A DNA stretch of 64,000 nt from Olavius algarvensis associated proteobacterium Delta 3 (lineage in GTDB: Bacteria > Desulfobacterota > Desulfobacteria > Desulfobacterales > CAFBRK01): contig CAFBRK010000216.1 of NCBI GenBank assembly GCA_903231505.1, positions 62,001 through 126,000 of the forward strand, read 5' to 3'. A program made the position numbers and the translations under genes. The notes below the pieces were generated by a model, which searched no databases, was not told the DNA's origin, and worked only from the letters and a program-made list of their open reading frames with translations. How positions within the stretch are numbered: position 1 is the stretch's first letter; each line of letters opens with the position of its first letter. This document shows positions 39,304 through 46,347 of this stretch, piece after piece.

Positions 39304-39655
39304 AACCATCGCCCCGCGATGTGTTTCGTATGGTTTATGTCACGTTTTCCTCGTCGTTCGCTTCGCGGTGATGTCTGCGGCGTTTACCCTGCGATGAACC
39401 ATGGAACGTAAAAGGAATCGGAACGCAACTCCGGCAATCGATTTAATGCCCGACTTCGACGTCGATACCGATTCCGAACCCGATACCGATACCGATGACT
39501 CCACAACTTTCAGCCGCGTCAACAATCCACAAATCGGAACGGCATTCCGGCAGTTGCTCTATTCGCCAAAAAAAGGGCTTCCCGAATCGGGAAGCCCTTT
39601 TTGGTTTTAGCGATCGTGCCGTAATAATGCCGGGCAGCGGTTATCGACAGTCTGT
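39304..39655. repeat. Intergenic region with GATACCGAT tract and element arm
   Basis: 352 bases between convergent genes. Bases 39413-39500 hold degenerate CGATACC/CGATTCC units. Bases 39534-39567 (CGGAACGGCATTCCGGCAG) are a diverged arm of the intergenic element family better preserved at 48153-48424. The right part is the terminator listed separately. A frame over the tract would encode an Asp/Thr-rich peptide and is judged not to be a gene. Confidence 0.5.
39568..39606. terminator. Bidirectional rho-independent terminator
   Basis: AAAAAAAGGGCTTCCCGA pairs with TCGGGAAGCCCTTTTT around a tiny loop. Poly-A and poly-T on the two sides let it end both the rightward sigma54-regulator transcript and the leftward cooS transcript. 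Confidence 0.92.
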
Positions 39656-41629
39656 TTAAGCGGACATCTCGCGCCGGGAGTCCATATCCATCAGGACGCG
39701 CTCCCGGGCCTTGTCGATACCGAGCTCCGCACGCTTCTTGTCGATATGGGCGATCATCATCTTGGCCATTTCATGGGGATCCACGGCAAAGCCCCACTTT
39801 CCGAAGCCTTGCTTTTCCAGGCCGTCAAAGAGCAGTTTATGCCACTTGGTGTCCTCGACGATCGGGAAGGTCGCGCCAAAGACCGTAAATACCCCGGAGG
39901 CCACAAAGTACTGCCCGATGCAGATGGCTTTTTCACTCATCCACTCGGGAGCGGCCCCGACTGCCGGAAGGTCCGCAATGCTGTTGCCCAGACCGCCGAC
40001 CTTGACCATCTCGGAGGCGGCAATCAGAATACGGCTGTTGTCGACGCAGGAACCGATGCCGAGAACCGGCGGCATGCCGACGGTTTCGCAGACTTCGCGC
40101 AGGCCCGGCCCGGCCAGGTGCGCGGCTTCGGGTGTGGTCAGTCCGGCTTTGGCCAGGGCGATCTGGGAACAGCCGGTCTGAAGCACCAGCACGTCGTGCT
40201 TGATCAGTTCCTTGACCAGCTCCACATGGACATAATCCTGTTTGACCCGGGGGTTGGTGCAGCCCACCACGCCGGCCACGCCACGGATCCGGCCGTTGAT
40301 AATGTTGTCGTTGAGGGGCGTGAAGGAACCCCGGAAGGAGCCGCCGAGCATATAGTTGATATACTCGTAGGAAAAACCGTGGACACCGATGTCTTTTCTC
40401 TGGGGGATTTCCACCGTGGCCGTACGGTTTTTAAACCGTGAGATGGCCTTGATAACAACCTCGTCGGTGCACTCCTTGGGTTCGTGTTCCTCGAACTGGA
40501 TATGTGTCGCACCTTCGATGCGGCATCTCGGGTTGGTGGTGATCAGCGGCGTTTTGTAGCAGTCGGCCACACTGGCAAGACCCTGTTTGATGCACTGCAC
40601 GTCGACACACATGGCATCCACGGCACCGGTCACCAGCACCGCCTCGGTGGACATGAAGTTTCCGGCATGGGGGATGGCATGACGGACCAGCACTTCAGCG
40701 CCGCTGCAACACATGCCGCACAGGTTGATGCCTTTTGCGCCGCCATCCTTTGCGGCCTGAATCAGGGAAGGATCATTGCACGACTCAATCATCGACTCGA
40801 ACAGGTTCGGCTCGTGGCCGTGCACAATGATGTTGACCTGGTCTTCTTTCAAAACGCCCATGTTCACCTCGATGGCAACGGGCGAGGGGGTACCGAAAAG
40901 AATGTCGGAAATCTCGGTGGCCACCATGGAGCCGCCCCAGCCGTCGGAAAGAGCGGTCCGGCTGCACTGTTTGACGATGTTCTCGTAGTCCTGATCCACG
41001 CCCATGTGGCTCCGGTGCATCAACTCCATGATTTCCCGCATGGCGCCCCGGGGGACGATACCGGCCTTGCGCCAGGTCTCCAGGGTTTTTTCCGGAACAC
41101 GTTTGGCAAAGGGGATTTCACCTTCCACCTGGGTGTATGTCCGCTCCAGTTCTTCGTATAGGTCCTTGGCGATGTCTTCCATGGAGCGATCCACGGTCTC
41201 GATGCCGATGGACCTGGCGACCTCCTCCAGCTTGACCGGGTCTTTGATCTTGTAGTCGGTGATATTGCCGTTGACCACTTCGCGGAACAGGTCCAGCATG
41301 CTCATACCGTGGTCCGTATGGGCGGCGCCGCCGGCGGCGACCATTCGGGCAAAGTTCCGGGACTGAATCGTGTCGATGGTGGCACCGCACACGCCCACTT
41401 TACCGTAGGGATCTCTGGCATTGAGCCGGCAGGGTCCCATGGCGCAATGCTTGCAGCAGGCAGAATCCGCACCGATGGGGCAGGCTTTCATGGACCCCGC
41501 ACGGTCCCAGGCGGTTTCCACACCGTCCACCTTGGCCTTTTCGAGCATCTGGATGGTGGCCTCACAGGTGGTGAGATCTCGAATGTTCACTTCCTTTTTG
41601 CGCTTGGGAACGATTTTCTTTTCTGGCAT
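39656..41629 (-). CDS. cooS: Anaerobic carbon monoxide dehydrogenase catalytic subunit
   Basis: 657 residues, usual for monofunctional Ni-Fe-S CODH. The N-terminal cysteines for clusters D and B are in CCKHCAMGPCRLN, with GVCGA after. The C-cluster region has INLCGMCCSGAEVLVRHAIPHAGN, later VGCTNPR, VLQTGCSQIALAKAGL and GIGSCVDNSRI. It oxidises CO to CO2, passing electrons to a ferredoxin-type acceptor. No acsB or other Wood-Ljungdahl gene is in view. A strong GGAGG ribosome site precedes ATG 41629. The gene is divergent from the selenoprotein gene and convergent with the PAS-sigma54 regulator. Confidence 0.97.
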   Translation of the reverse strand: MPEKKIVPKRKKEVNIRDLTTCEATIQMLEKAKVDGVETAWDRAGSMKACPIGADSACCKHCAMGPCRLNARDPYGKVGVCGATIDTIQSRNFARMVAAGGAAHTDHGMSMLDLFREVVNGNITDYKIKDPVKLEEVARSIGIETVDRSMEDIAKDLYEELERTYTQVEGEIPFAKRVPEKTLETWRKAGIVPRGAMREIMELMHRSHMGVDQDYENIVKQCSRTALSDGWGGSMVATEISDILFGTPSPVAIEVNMGVLKEDQVNIIVHGHEPNLFESMIESCNDPSLIQAAKDGGAKGINLCGMCCSGAEVLVRHAIPHAGNFMSTEAVLVTGAVDAMCVDVQCIKQGLASVADCYKTPLITTNPRCRIEGATHIQFEEHEPKECTDEVVIKAISRFKNRTATVEIPQRKDIGVHGFSYEYINYMLGGSFRGSFTPLNDNIINGRIRGVAGVVGCTNPRVKQDYVHVELVKELIKHDVLVLQTGCSQIALAKAGLTTPEAAHLAGPGLREVCETVGMPPVLGIGSCVDNSRILIAASEMVKVGGLGNSIADLPAVGAAPEWMSEKAICIGQYFVASGVFTVFGATFPIVEDTKWHKLLFDGLEKQGFGKWGFAVDPHEMAKMMIAHIDKKRAELGIDKARERVLMDMDSRREMSA

Positions 41630-41782
41630 ACAGTCCTCCTTCGGGGTTTTAATTTATTTGTATTATGGTATGACATAACCGATCAGCGATGGCGTGATCA
41701 ACGGGTATCGATGGTGCGACAGTGCGGAACCTGTTTTTGTCGGGATAACATGCAACATGTCGGGCGGTGTAGATGATAGTGG

Positions 41783-41814
41783 TTGACTGTTGGTATTAGT
41801 AATGATTATTAATA
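41783..41814 (+). promoter_or_regulatory. Putative promoter and palindromic operator between cooS and selenoprotein gene
   Basis: TATTAGTAA and TTATTAATA (41794-41802 and 41806-41814) form an 8-of-9 inverted repeat about a 3-base centre. A TTGACT (41783-41788) lies 17 bases before TTATTA, so a rightward promoter may overlap the palindrome. The 259-base divergent region is AT-rich here. Confidence 0.4.
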
Positions 41815-41888
41815 ACATAATAGAAACGGAAAATTCCTGTCAAGGAAAAAAACCTGCGGACACCTAATTTACCTGTGGAGGTATCTTG

Positions 41889-42473
41889 ATGAACCCAAAA
41901 CGCCTGTTCGGATGTCTGTTGGCCCTATTGCTGGCGGTTGTCGCCTGCCCCGCCCACGCCAATCCGCTGGCCGTGGGAAGCCGTCTTCCCGACATTGTGT
42001 TGCCGTTGCCGGAGGATCAATCCAGCCTGGACTACCTGGGACTGTCCGGAGAGGGGACATTCGAGATTCCCCAGATCGATGCAGAAATTGTCATCGTCGA
42101 AATTTTCAGCATGTACTGACCGCACTGTCAGCGGGAGGCTCCCACTTTAAACGAGTTTTACGCGCGCATTGAAAACGATCCGAAACTGAAGGGAAAAGTA
42201 AAGTTGATCGGAATCGGGGTCGGCAATTCCCCCTATGAGGTCGCCCACTTTAAAAAGTACTACAACATCCCCTTTCCGTTGTTTCCCGATGGCGACTACA
42301 CGATCCATAAGCAGATCGGCGAGGTGCGAACACCCTATTTCATCGGCGCGCGCATACGCAAGGATGGTACGGACCGAATTTATTATTCCAGACTCGGAGG
42401 CGCGAAGGATGCCAAAACCTTTTTGGATGCCCTCTTGAAAGAATCCCATCTCAAGGGCGGGGCTAATAACTGA
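41889..42473 (+). CDS. Secreted thioredoxin-fold selenoprotein (in-frame TGA, U-P-H-C)
   Basis: 194 residues if TGA 42117-42119 is read as selenocysteine (residue 77). A signal peptide (1 to about 24, ending CPAHA) is followed by a TlpA/AhpC-like region: [14 protein letters not shown], then [46 protein letters not shown] and [12 protein letters not shown] with the cis-Pro. The TGA falls exactly where the first Cys of CxxC is expected, and the frame stays open and thioredoxin-like for 118 more codons. A SECIS-like hairpin follows. It is probably a periplasmic thiol/disulfide or peroxide reductase. The start is ATG 41889 with GGAGG. The alternative is a nonsense mutation. Confidence 0.85.
42117..42146 (+). 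promoter_or_regulatory. Selenocysteine codon and bacterial SECIS-like hairpin
   Basis: UGA at 42117-42119 is followed by GGGA-GGC-UCCC (42133-42143), a stem with a G-rich apical loop 18-20 bases after the UGA. This is the spacing at which SelB recognises the loop in E. coli fdhF. The lower stem is weak. Confidence 0.65.
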
Positions 42474-42532
42474 TGCAACATTGTGATGTCCGGGTAACAC
42501 CGCCTGACCAATGAAGAGAGAGCGAGGTTCCT

Positions 42533-43126
42533 ATGAAACGATGGGCCGTCATGTTCGTCATCACGATTTTTGTCATCAGCGCCGGCCATGCGTACGGGAT
42601 GTCCGAAGATTTCAAAGCGAACATCTACAACCCCGGAACGCTCAAACCGGTCGACAGCCGTCTGAAGGTGAGCGTCGGCGACGCGGCTCCGGATTTTACG
42701 CTGCCCTCGGTCGGCGGTGAACCGGTGACACTCAGCCAGTTCCGCGGGACGAAAAATGTGGTCATCTCGTTTGTACCGGCCGCCTGGACGCCGGTATGTT
42801 CGGATCAGTGGCCGGGATACAATATCGTCAAAGAGCTATTTGAGGAAAACGAAGCTGTCCTGATCGGCATAACCGTCGACAACATTCCCACACTGTATGC
42901 CTGGACAAAGCAGATGGGAAACCTCTGGTTTCCGGTGTTTTCCGATTTCTGGCCCCACGGCGCGGTTGCCGAGCAGTTCGGGGTGCTCCGCAGCAGCGGT
43001 GTCAGCGAGAGGGCCATTTTCATCATCGACAAGAAGGGCATTATCCAGTTTATCGAGGTATCGGACATCAATGTCCGGCCGGACCTGGGGGTGTGTGCCC
43101 GGGAATTAAAGAAGCTGAAACCGTAA
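42533..43126 (+). CDS. Secreted peroxiredoxin (AhpC/BCP-like)
   Basis: 197 residues with a signal peptide (about 1-22, ending GHAYG). DAAPDFTLPSVGGEPVTLSQFRG is the family N-terminus. VVISFVPAAWTPVCSDQWPGY holds the peroxidatic Cys with the preceding Thr, as in AhpE/BCP enzymes. A second Cys (VCARELKKL) near the C-terminus may resolve the sulfenic acid. It would reduce peroxides in the periplasm. It lies 59 bases after the selenoprotein gene, which may be its reductant or partner. An AGCGAGG ribosome site precedes ATG 42533. Confidence 0.9.
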   Translation: MKRWAVMFVITIFVISAGHAYGMSEDFKANIYNPGTLKPVDSRLKVSVGDAAPDFTLPSVGGEPVTLSQFRGTKNVVISFVPAAWTPVCSDQWPGYNIVKELFEENEAVLIGITVDNIPTLYAWTKQMGNLWFPVFSDFWPHGAVAEQFGVLRSSGVSERAIFIIDKKGIIQFIEVSDINVRPDLGVCARELKKLKP

Positions 43127-43127
43127 T

Positions 43128-43817
43128 ATGGACGCACCGGATCGGCGCGTCATTCTGGTATTTGCCCGTGCCCCCGTGCTGGGCACCGTAAAAACCCGGC
43201 TGGCCGTGCACCTCGGTGACAGGGTGGTGCTTCGACTGTATCGCTGTTTTATTCTGGACCTGCTTGAAACCCTGGATGGTCTGGAACCGCCGGTGATCAT
43301 CTGCCACACCCCGGCCGATGCCGGGCCGATGTTCCGCCAATGGCTGTCCGGTCGGTACACTCTGATGCCCCAAAACGGTGGGCACCTTGGGCTGCGGATG
43401 GCCGCGGCCTTTCAAGAGGTTTTTGCCAGCGGGTTTAAACAGGCTGTCCTTGTCGGCAGCGATGTGCCGGACCTGCCGGGGACTCACATATCACAGGCCT
43501 TTTCTGATCTTCAGAACGCCGATGCGGTGATCGGCCCGTCTGCAGACGGCGGATACTACCTGGTCGGCTTCCGCGACGATACGTTTCGCCCGGCGCTGTT
43601 CGATACCGCGGCCTGGGGAACACCGCAGGTCCTGGAGGAGACGCTGGCCATTGCGCGGGCAGAGGGTCTAAAGATCAACCTGCAACCCCGTTGGAAAGAC
43701 ATTGACGATGCCGCCGGTCTGGCGGATTTTATCCATCGAAACACATCGGACAGGTCAACCGCCCCGCGGACCCTGGCCTATCTCCAAGATACAGAATTAC
43801 TATATGATTACAAATAG
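43128..43817 (+). CDS. TIGR04282/DUF2064 family transferase
   Basis: 229 residues. RRVILVFARAPVLGTVKTRLA is the nucleotidyl/glycosyl-transferase N-terminal loop. QNGGHLGLRMAAAF, VLVGSDVPDLPG and GPSADGGYYLVGF are the diagnostic DUF2064 blocks. The family is annotated as arsenosugar-biosynthesis or rSAM/selenodomain-associated transferase 1. It starts one base after the peroxiredoxin stop, hence the same operon. Its usual partner, a TIGR04283 GT2 enzyme, is at 51424-52113 in this window. The real substrate here is not known. Confidence 0.88.
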   Translation: MDAPDRRVILVFARAPVLGTVKTRLAVHLGDRVVLRLYRCFILDLLETLDGLEPPVIICHTPADAGPMFRQWLSGRYTLMPQNGGHLGLRMAAAFQEVFASGFKQAVLVGSDVPDLPGTHISQAFSDLQNADAVIGPSADGGYYLVGFRDDTFRPALFDTAAWGTPQVLEETLAIARAEGLKINLQPRWKDIDDAAGLADFIHRNTSDRSTAPRTLAYLQDTELLYDYK

Positions 43818-43923
43818 TTAGAAACTTTCTCGGCCTGTTCGGAAGGCCAAATTAGATTGACAGGGCTTGGAGCGTCGATTATTTTATTGCCTGTTACTAA
43901 ATTTTGATGAAAGGACTGACATC

Positions 43924-44178
43924 ATGACCACCCCTCCGGTTACGATCTACTCGCTCAGCACCTGCAGCCACTGTAAAGCCACCAAGAAATTTCTTGGTGA
44001 ATGCACCATCAAATACGAATTCATTGATGTCGATCTTTTGGAAGGAGAAGAGCGAAAAGCGATCCTCGAAGATATCAAAAAATTTAACCCTCGATGCAGT
44101 TTCCCGACAATCATCATCGGGGAAACGGTGGTGGTGGGTTATAAGGAAAAGGAAATTAAGGAGGCGCTGGATCTGTGA
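43924..44178 (+). CDS. Glutaredoxin-like protein
   Basis: 84 residues from ATG 43924 with AAAGGA upstream. VTIYSLSTCSHCKATKKFL carries the CSHC active site, FNPRCSFPTIIIGE has the cis-Pro of the thioredoxin fold, and VVVGYKEKEIKEAL is the glutathione-type C-terminal helix. It is a small cytoplasmic disulfide reductase. It overlaps the ferredoxin:thioredoxin reductase gene, which suggests that ferredoxin-derived electrons are passed to this glutaredoxin-like partner. Confidence 0.9.
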   Translation: MTTPPVTIYSLSTCSHCKATKKFLGECTIKYEFIDVDLLEGEERKAILEDIKKFNPRCSFPTIIIGETVVVGYKEKEIKEALDL

Positions 44179-44510
44179 TGGATGCCCAAACGTTGTACAC
44201 CATGTTGAAGAACGTCCAGGAACCCAAAGGGTATTTTTTTAATGTCGACCGTGAGCGCGTCGATGAGCTGCTCGAAGCGCTGATCGCCAACAAAGAGCGC
44301 TATGGCTACATGGTATGCCCCTGCCGGCTGGCATCCGGGGAAAAAGATCAGGATAAGGACATCATCTGCCCATGTGTGTACCGGGAACCCGATGTTCAGG
44401 AATACGGCAGCTGCTACTGCAATCTCTATGTCTCCCGGCAGTGGAACGAAAACACGATTCCCCATGACTACGTTCCGGAACGGCGGCCCCCGGATAAGAT
44501 GGCGTTCTAA
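44178..44510 (+). CDS. Ferredoxin:thioredoxin reductase catalytic subunit
   Basis: About 110 residues. The three cysteine pairs CPC-x14-CPC-x12-CYC are the hallmark of the FTR catalytic subunit, which holds a [4Fe-4S] cluster beside a redox disulfide and takes electrons one at a time from ferredoxin. GYFFNVDRERVDELLEALIANKERYGYMVCPCR matches the bacterial and archaeal family. The ATG at 44178 (or GTG 44175) overlaps the glutaredoxin stop, so the two are probably a functional pair. No variable subunit is seen, as expected outside oxygenic phototrophs. Confidence 0.93.
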   Translation: MDAQTLYTMLKNVQEPKGYFFNVDRERVDELLEALIANKERYGYMVCPCRLASGEKDQDKDIICPCVYREPDVQEYGSCYCNLYVSRQWNENTIPHDYVPERRPPDKMAF

Positions 44511-44628
44511 ACGGCACCTATGCGTGCCCGCTTAACGCAAACCCGGAATTTCACTACGCTCGAGCGTATAACTTAAACGTCTGCCAAGCCTTCGGGCGTG
44601 AGCGCACAAAAGGTAAGTGAGGTGTTAT

Positions 44629-45807
44629 ATGGAGGAATGCAAACCGATGTTGAACACGGGCCTTCGAGGTATCACCATTGCCAGCACCCGGATCAGCGAC
44701 GTTCGGGGGGAAGAAGGCAAACTCATCTACCGGGGTTTCCTGGTGCAGGATCTCGCCGAAAGCGCCACCTTTGAAGAGGTCTCCTATCTGCTTCTGTTTG
44801 AAAAATTACCCAGCGACGACGAATTAAACGCGTTCAATGAGCAGCTGGTGGCCGCACGGGACATTCCTCCGGAGCTCATTGCGGCCTTAAAGACACGTCC
44901 CGCCGATTCCCTGCCGATGGACATTCTCCAGGCCGCCACAGCGATGCTGGCCAATCACGATCCGGACATCCGGGTCAGCTCGCGTGAGACATCCGTGAAG
45001 ATGGCCATCCGGCTCATCGCCAAATTGGCCACCGTGCTGGCGGCGTGGGATCGCGTCCGAAACGGAAAGGAGCCGGTTGCACCGGATCCCGGTCTGAGTC
45101 ATGCCGCGAATTTTCTGTATATGATGACTGGAGAAACGCCGAATGACGAACAGGCGCGGTTCATGGATGTTTGTCTGGTTCTCCACGCGGAGCACTCCTT
45201 TAACGCATCGACCTTTGCCGCCCGTGAAGTGGCATCGACCCGTGCCCACATGTACGCGGCAATCACGGCGGCCATCGGGTCCCTGTCCGGCGAGCTCCAC
45301 GGCGGCGCCAATGTCCGGGTCATGGAGATGCTGCTGGGTATCGGCACCCCCGACGCCGTCGATGATTATGTCAACAAGATCCTTGATGAAGGCCAAAAGA
45401 TCATGGGACTCGGTCATGCCGTATACAAGACCGACGATCCCCGCGCGCACATTCTCGCCCCGATGTCCAAAAAGATGGGAGAGCGCACCGGCCAGCCGCA
45501 ATGGTATGAGATGTCCAAACGCCTGGAAAAGGCGGGCAAGGCCGCCTTCAAAGAGCGAAAGGGAACCGATATTTACGTAAACGTCGATTTCTACAGCGCA
45601 TCCTTGTACTATGTCATGGGTATACCGGTGGACTTTTTCTCCCCGGTGTTTGCCATATCCCGGGTTTCCGGGTGGACCGCCCATGTGCTGGAAGAACAGT
45701 TCGCCGATGCAGCGCCCAAGCCCATGCTATACCGGCCGGAATCGGAATACGTCGGCGATTATTGCGGGCCTGACGAGTGTACGTTCGTACCCCTTGACAA
45801 TCGATAA
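44629..45807 (+). CDS. gltA: Citrate synthase
   Basis: About 392 residues from ATG 44629 (an ATG at 44647 with GGAGG farther upstream is also possible). Catalytic residues are His in LHAEHSFNAST, His in IMGLGHAVYKTDDPR and Asp in NVDFYSASLYYVMGIP. ELHGGANVRVMEML is the family hinge block. It condenses oxaloacetate with acetyl-CoA, though 2-methylcitrate synthase activity cannot be excluded. A Fur-family gene follows by 13 bases, so redox- or metal-linked control is possible. Confidence 0.95.
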   Translation: MEECKPMLNTGLRGITIASTRISDVRGEEGKLIYRGFLVQDLAESATFEEVSYLLLFEKLPSDDELNAFNEQLVAARDIPPELIAALKTRPADSLPMDILQAATAMLANHDPDIRVSSRETSVKMAIRLIAKLATVLAAWDRVRNGKEPVAPDPGLSHAANFLYMMTGETPNDEQARFMDVCLVLHAEHSFNASTFAAREVASTRAHMYAAITAAIGSLSGELHGGANVRVMEMLLGIGTPDAVDDYVNKILDEGQKIMGLGHAVYKTDDPRAHILAPMSKKMGERTGQPQWYEMSKRLEKAGKAAFKERKGTDIYVNVDFYSASLYYVMGIPVDFFSPVFAISRVSGWTAHVLEEQFADAAPKPMLYRPESEYVGDYCGPDECTFVPLDNR

Positions 45808-45820
45808 GGAGAGGCGCGGT

Positions 45821-46264
45821 TTGGAACCGGATAAACGGCCGCGGATGACGCCCCAGCGCAAGGTCATCCTGGAGGCGCTGCGGCAGGTAGATTCCCATCC
45901 GAGTGCCGACGAAGTCTACGAGATGGTTCGAAGGCGGCTACCGAGAATCAGCCTGGGAACCGTATACCGAAACCTGGAAATGCTTTCGGAACGGGGTGAG
46001 ATCCAGAAGATGGAGTATGGGGGCTCACTCAAACGCTTTGACGGCAATCCCACAGAACATTACCACATTCGCTGTAGTTGCTGCGATCGTATTGTGGATG
46101 CACCGTTTCCGCCAATGGCCGGCATCGACCGAGAGGTAGATAAGGTGACCGGCTACCACATTCTGGGGCACCGGCTCGAATTCATCGGTCTTTGCCCGGC
46201 GTGTGCGGATAATCCCATATCTCCCGGTCTTCGAAAATTGCATAAAAAACCCTTGGATCTGTAA
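45821..46264 (+). CDS. Fur-family transcriptional regulator (PerR-like)
   Basis: 147 residues from TTG 45821, 9 bases after GGAG; an ATG at 45845 is an alternative. The winged helix has RMTPQRKVILEAL and RISLGTVYRNLEML, the DNA-recognition helix. The metal-binding C-terminal part has HYHIRCSCCDRI and LCPACADN, i.e. two CxxC-type zinc pairs. Its place between citrate synthase and an AhpF-like reductase favours a peroxide or redox role (PerR), but ligand choice cannot be decided by eye. Confidence 0.88.
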   Translation: MEPDKRPRMTPQRKVILEALRQVDSHPSADEVYEMVRRRLPRISLGTVYRNLEMLSERGEIQKMEYGGSLKRFDGNPTEHYHIRCSCCDRIVDAPFPPMAGIDREVDKVTGYHILGHRLEFIGLCPACADNPISPGLRKLHKKPLDL

Positions 46265-46347
46265 CCAAACCCCCGTTTTAGACTCCAAACAGAATCGTTC
46301 GACGATTTTATGAAACGCGACGATGTCGCTTATACGAGGAGCTACAC

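Noticed and set aside
39401-39610. Asp/Thr-rich small protein encoded in the GATACCGAT tract
   Set aside because: The frame is made of the repeat and runs into the terminator hairpin. No ribosome site.
39746-40441. Long open frame antisense to cooS (and others such as 44887-45684 and 15206-15952)
   Set aside because: High GC in third codon positions creates long antisense frames. Products are His/Gly/Val-rich without family motifs, and the opposite strand carries strongly conserved genes.
42117-42119. The TGA as a simple nonsense mutation making a pseudogene
   Set aside because: The codon sits exactly at the redox-active Cys position, the rest of the frame is intact, and a SECIS-like hairpin is correctly spaced. 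Not excluded until selenocysteine genes are confirmed.
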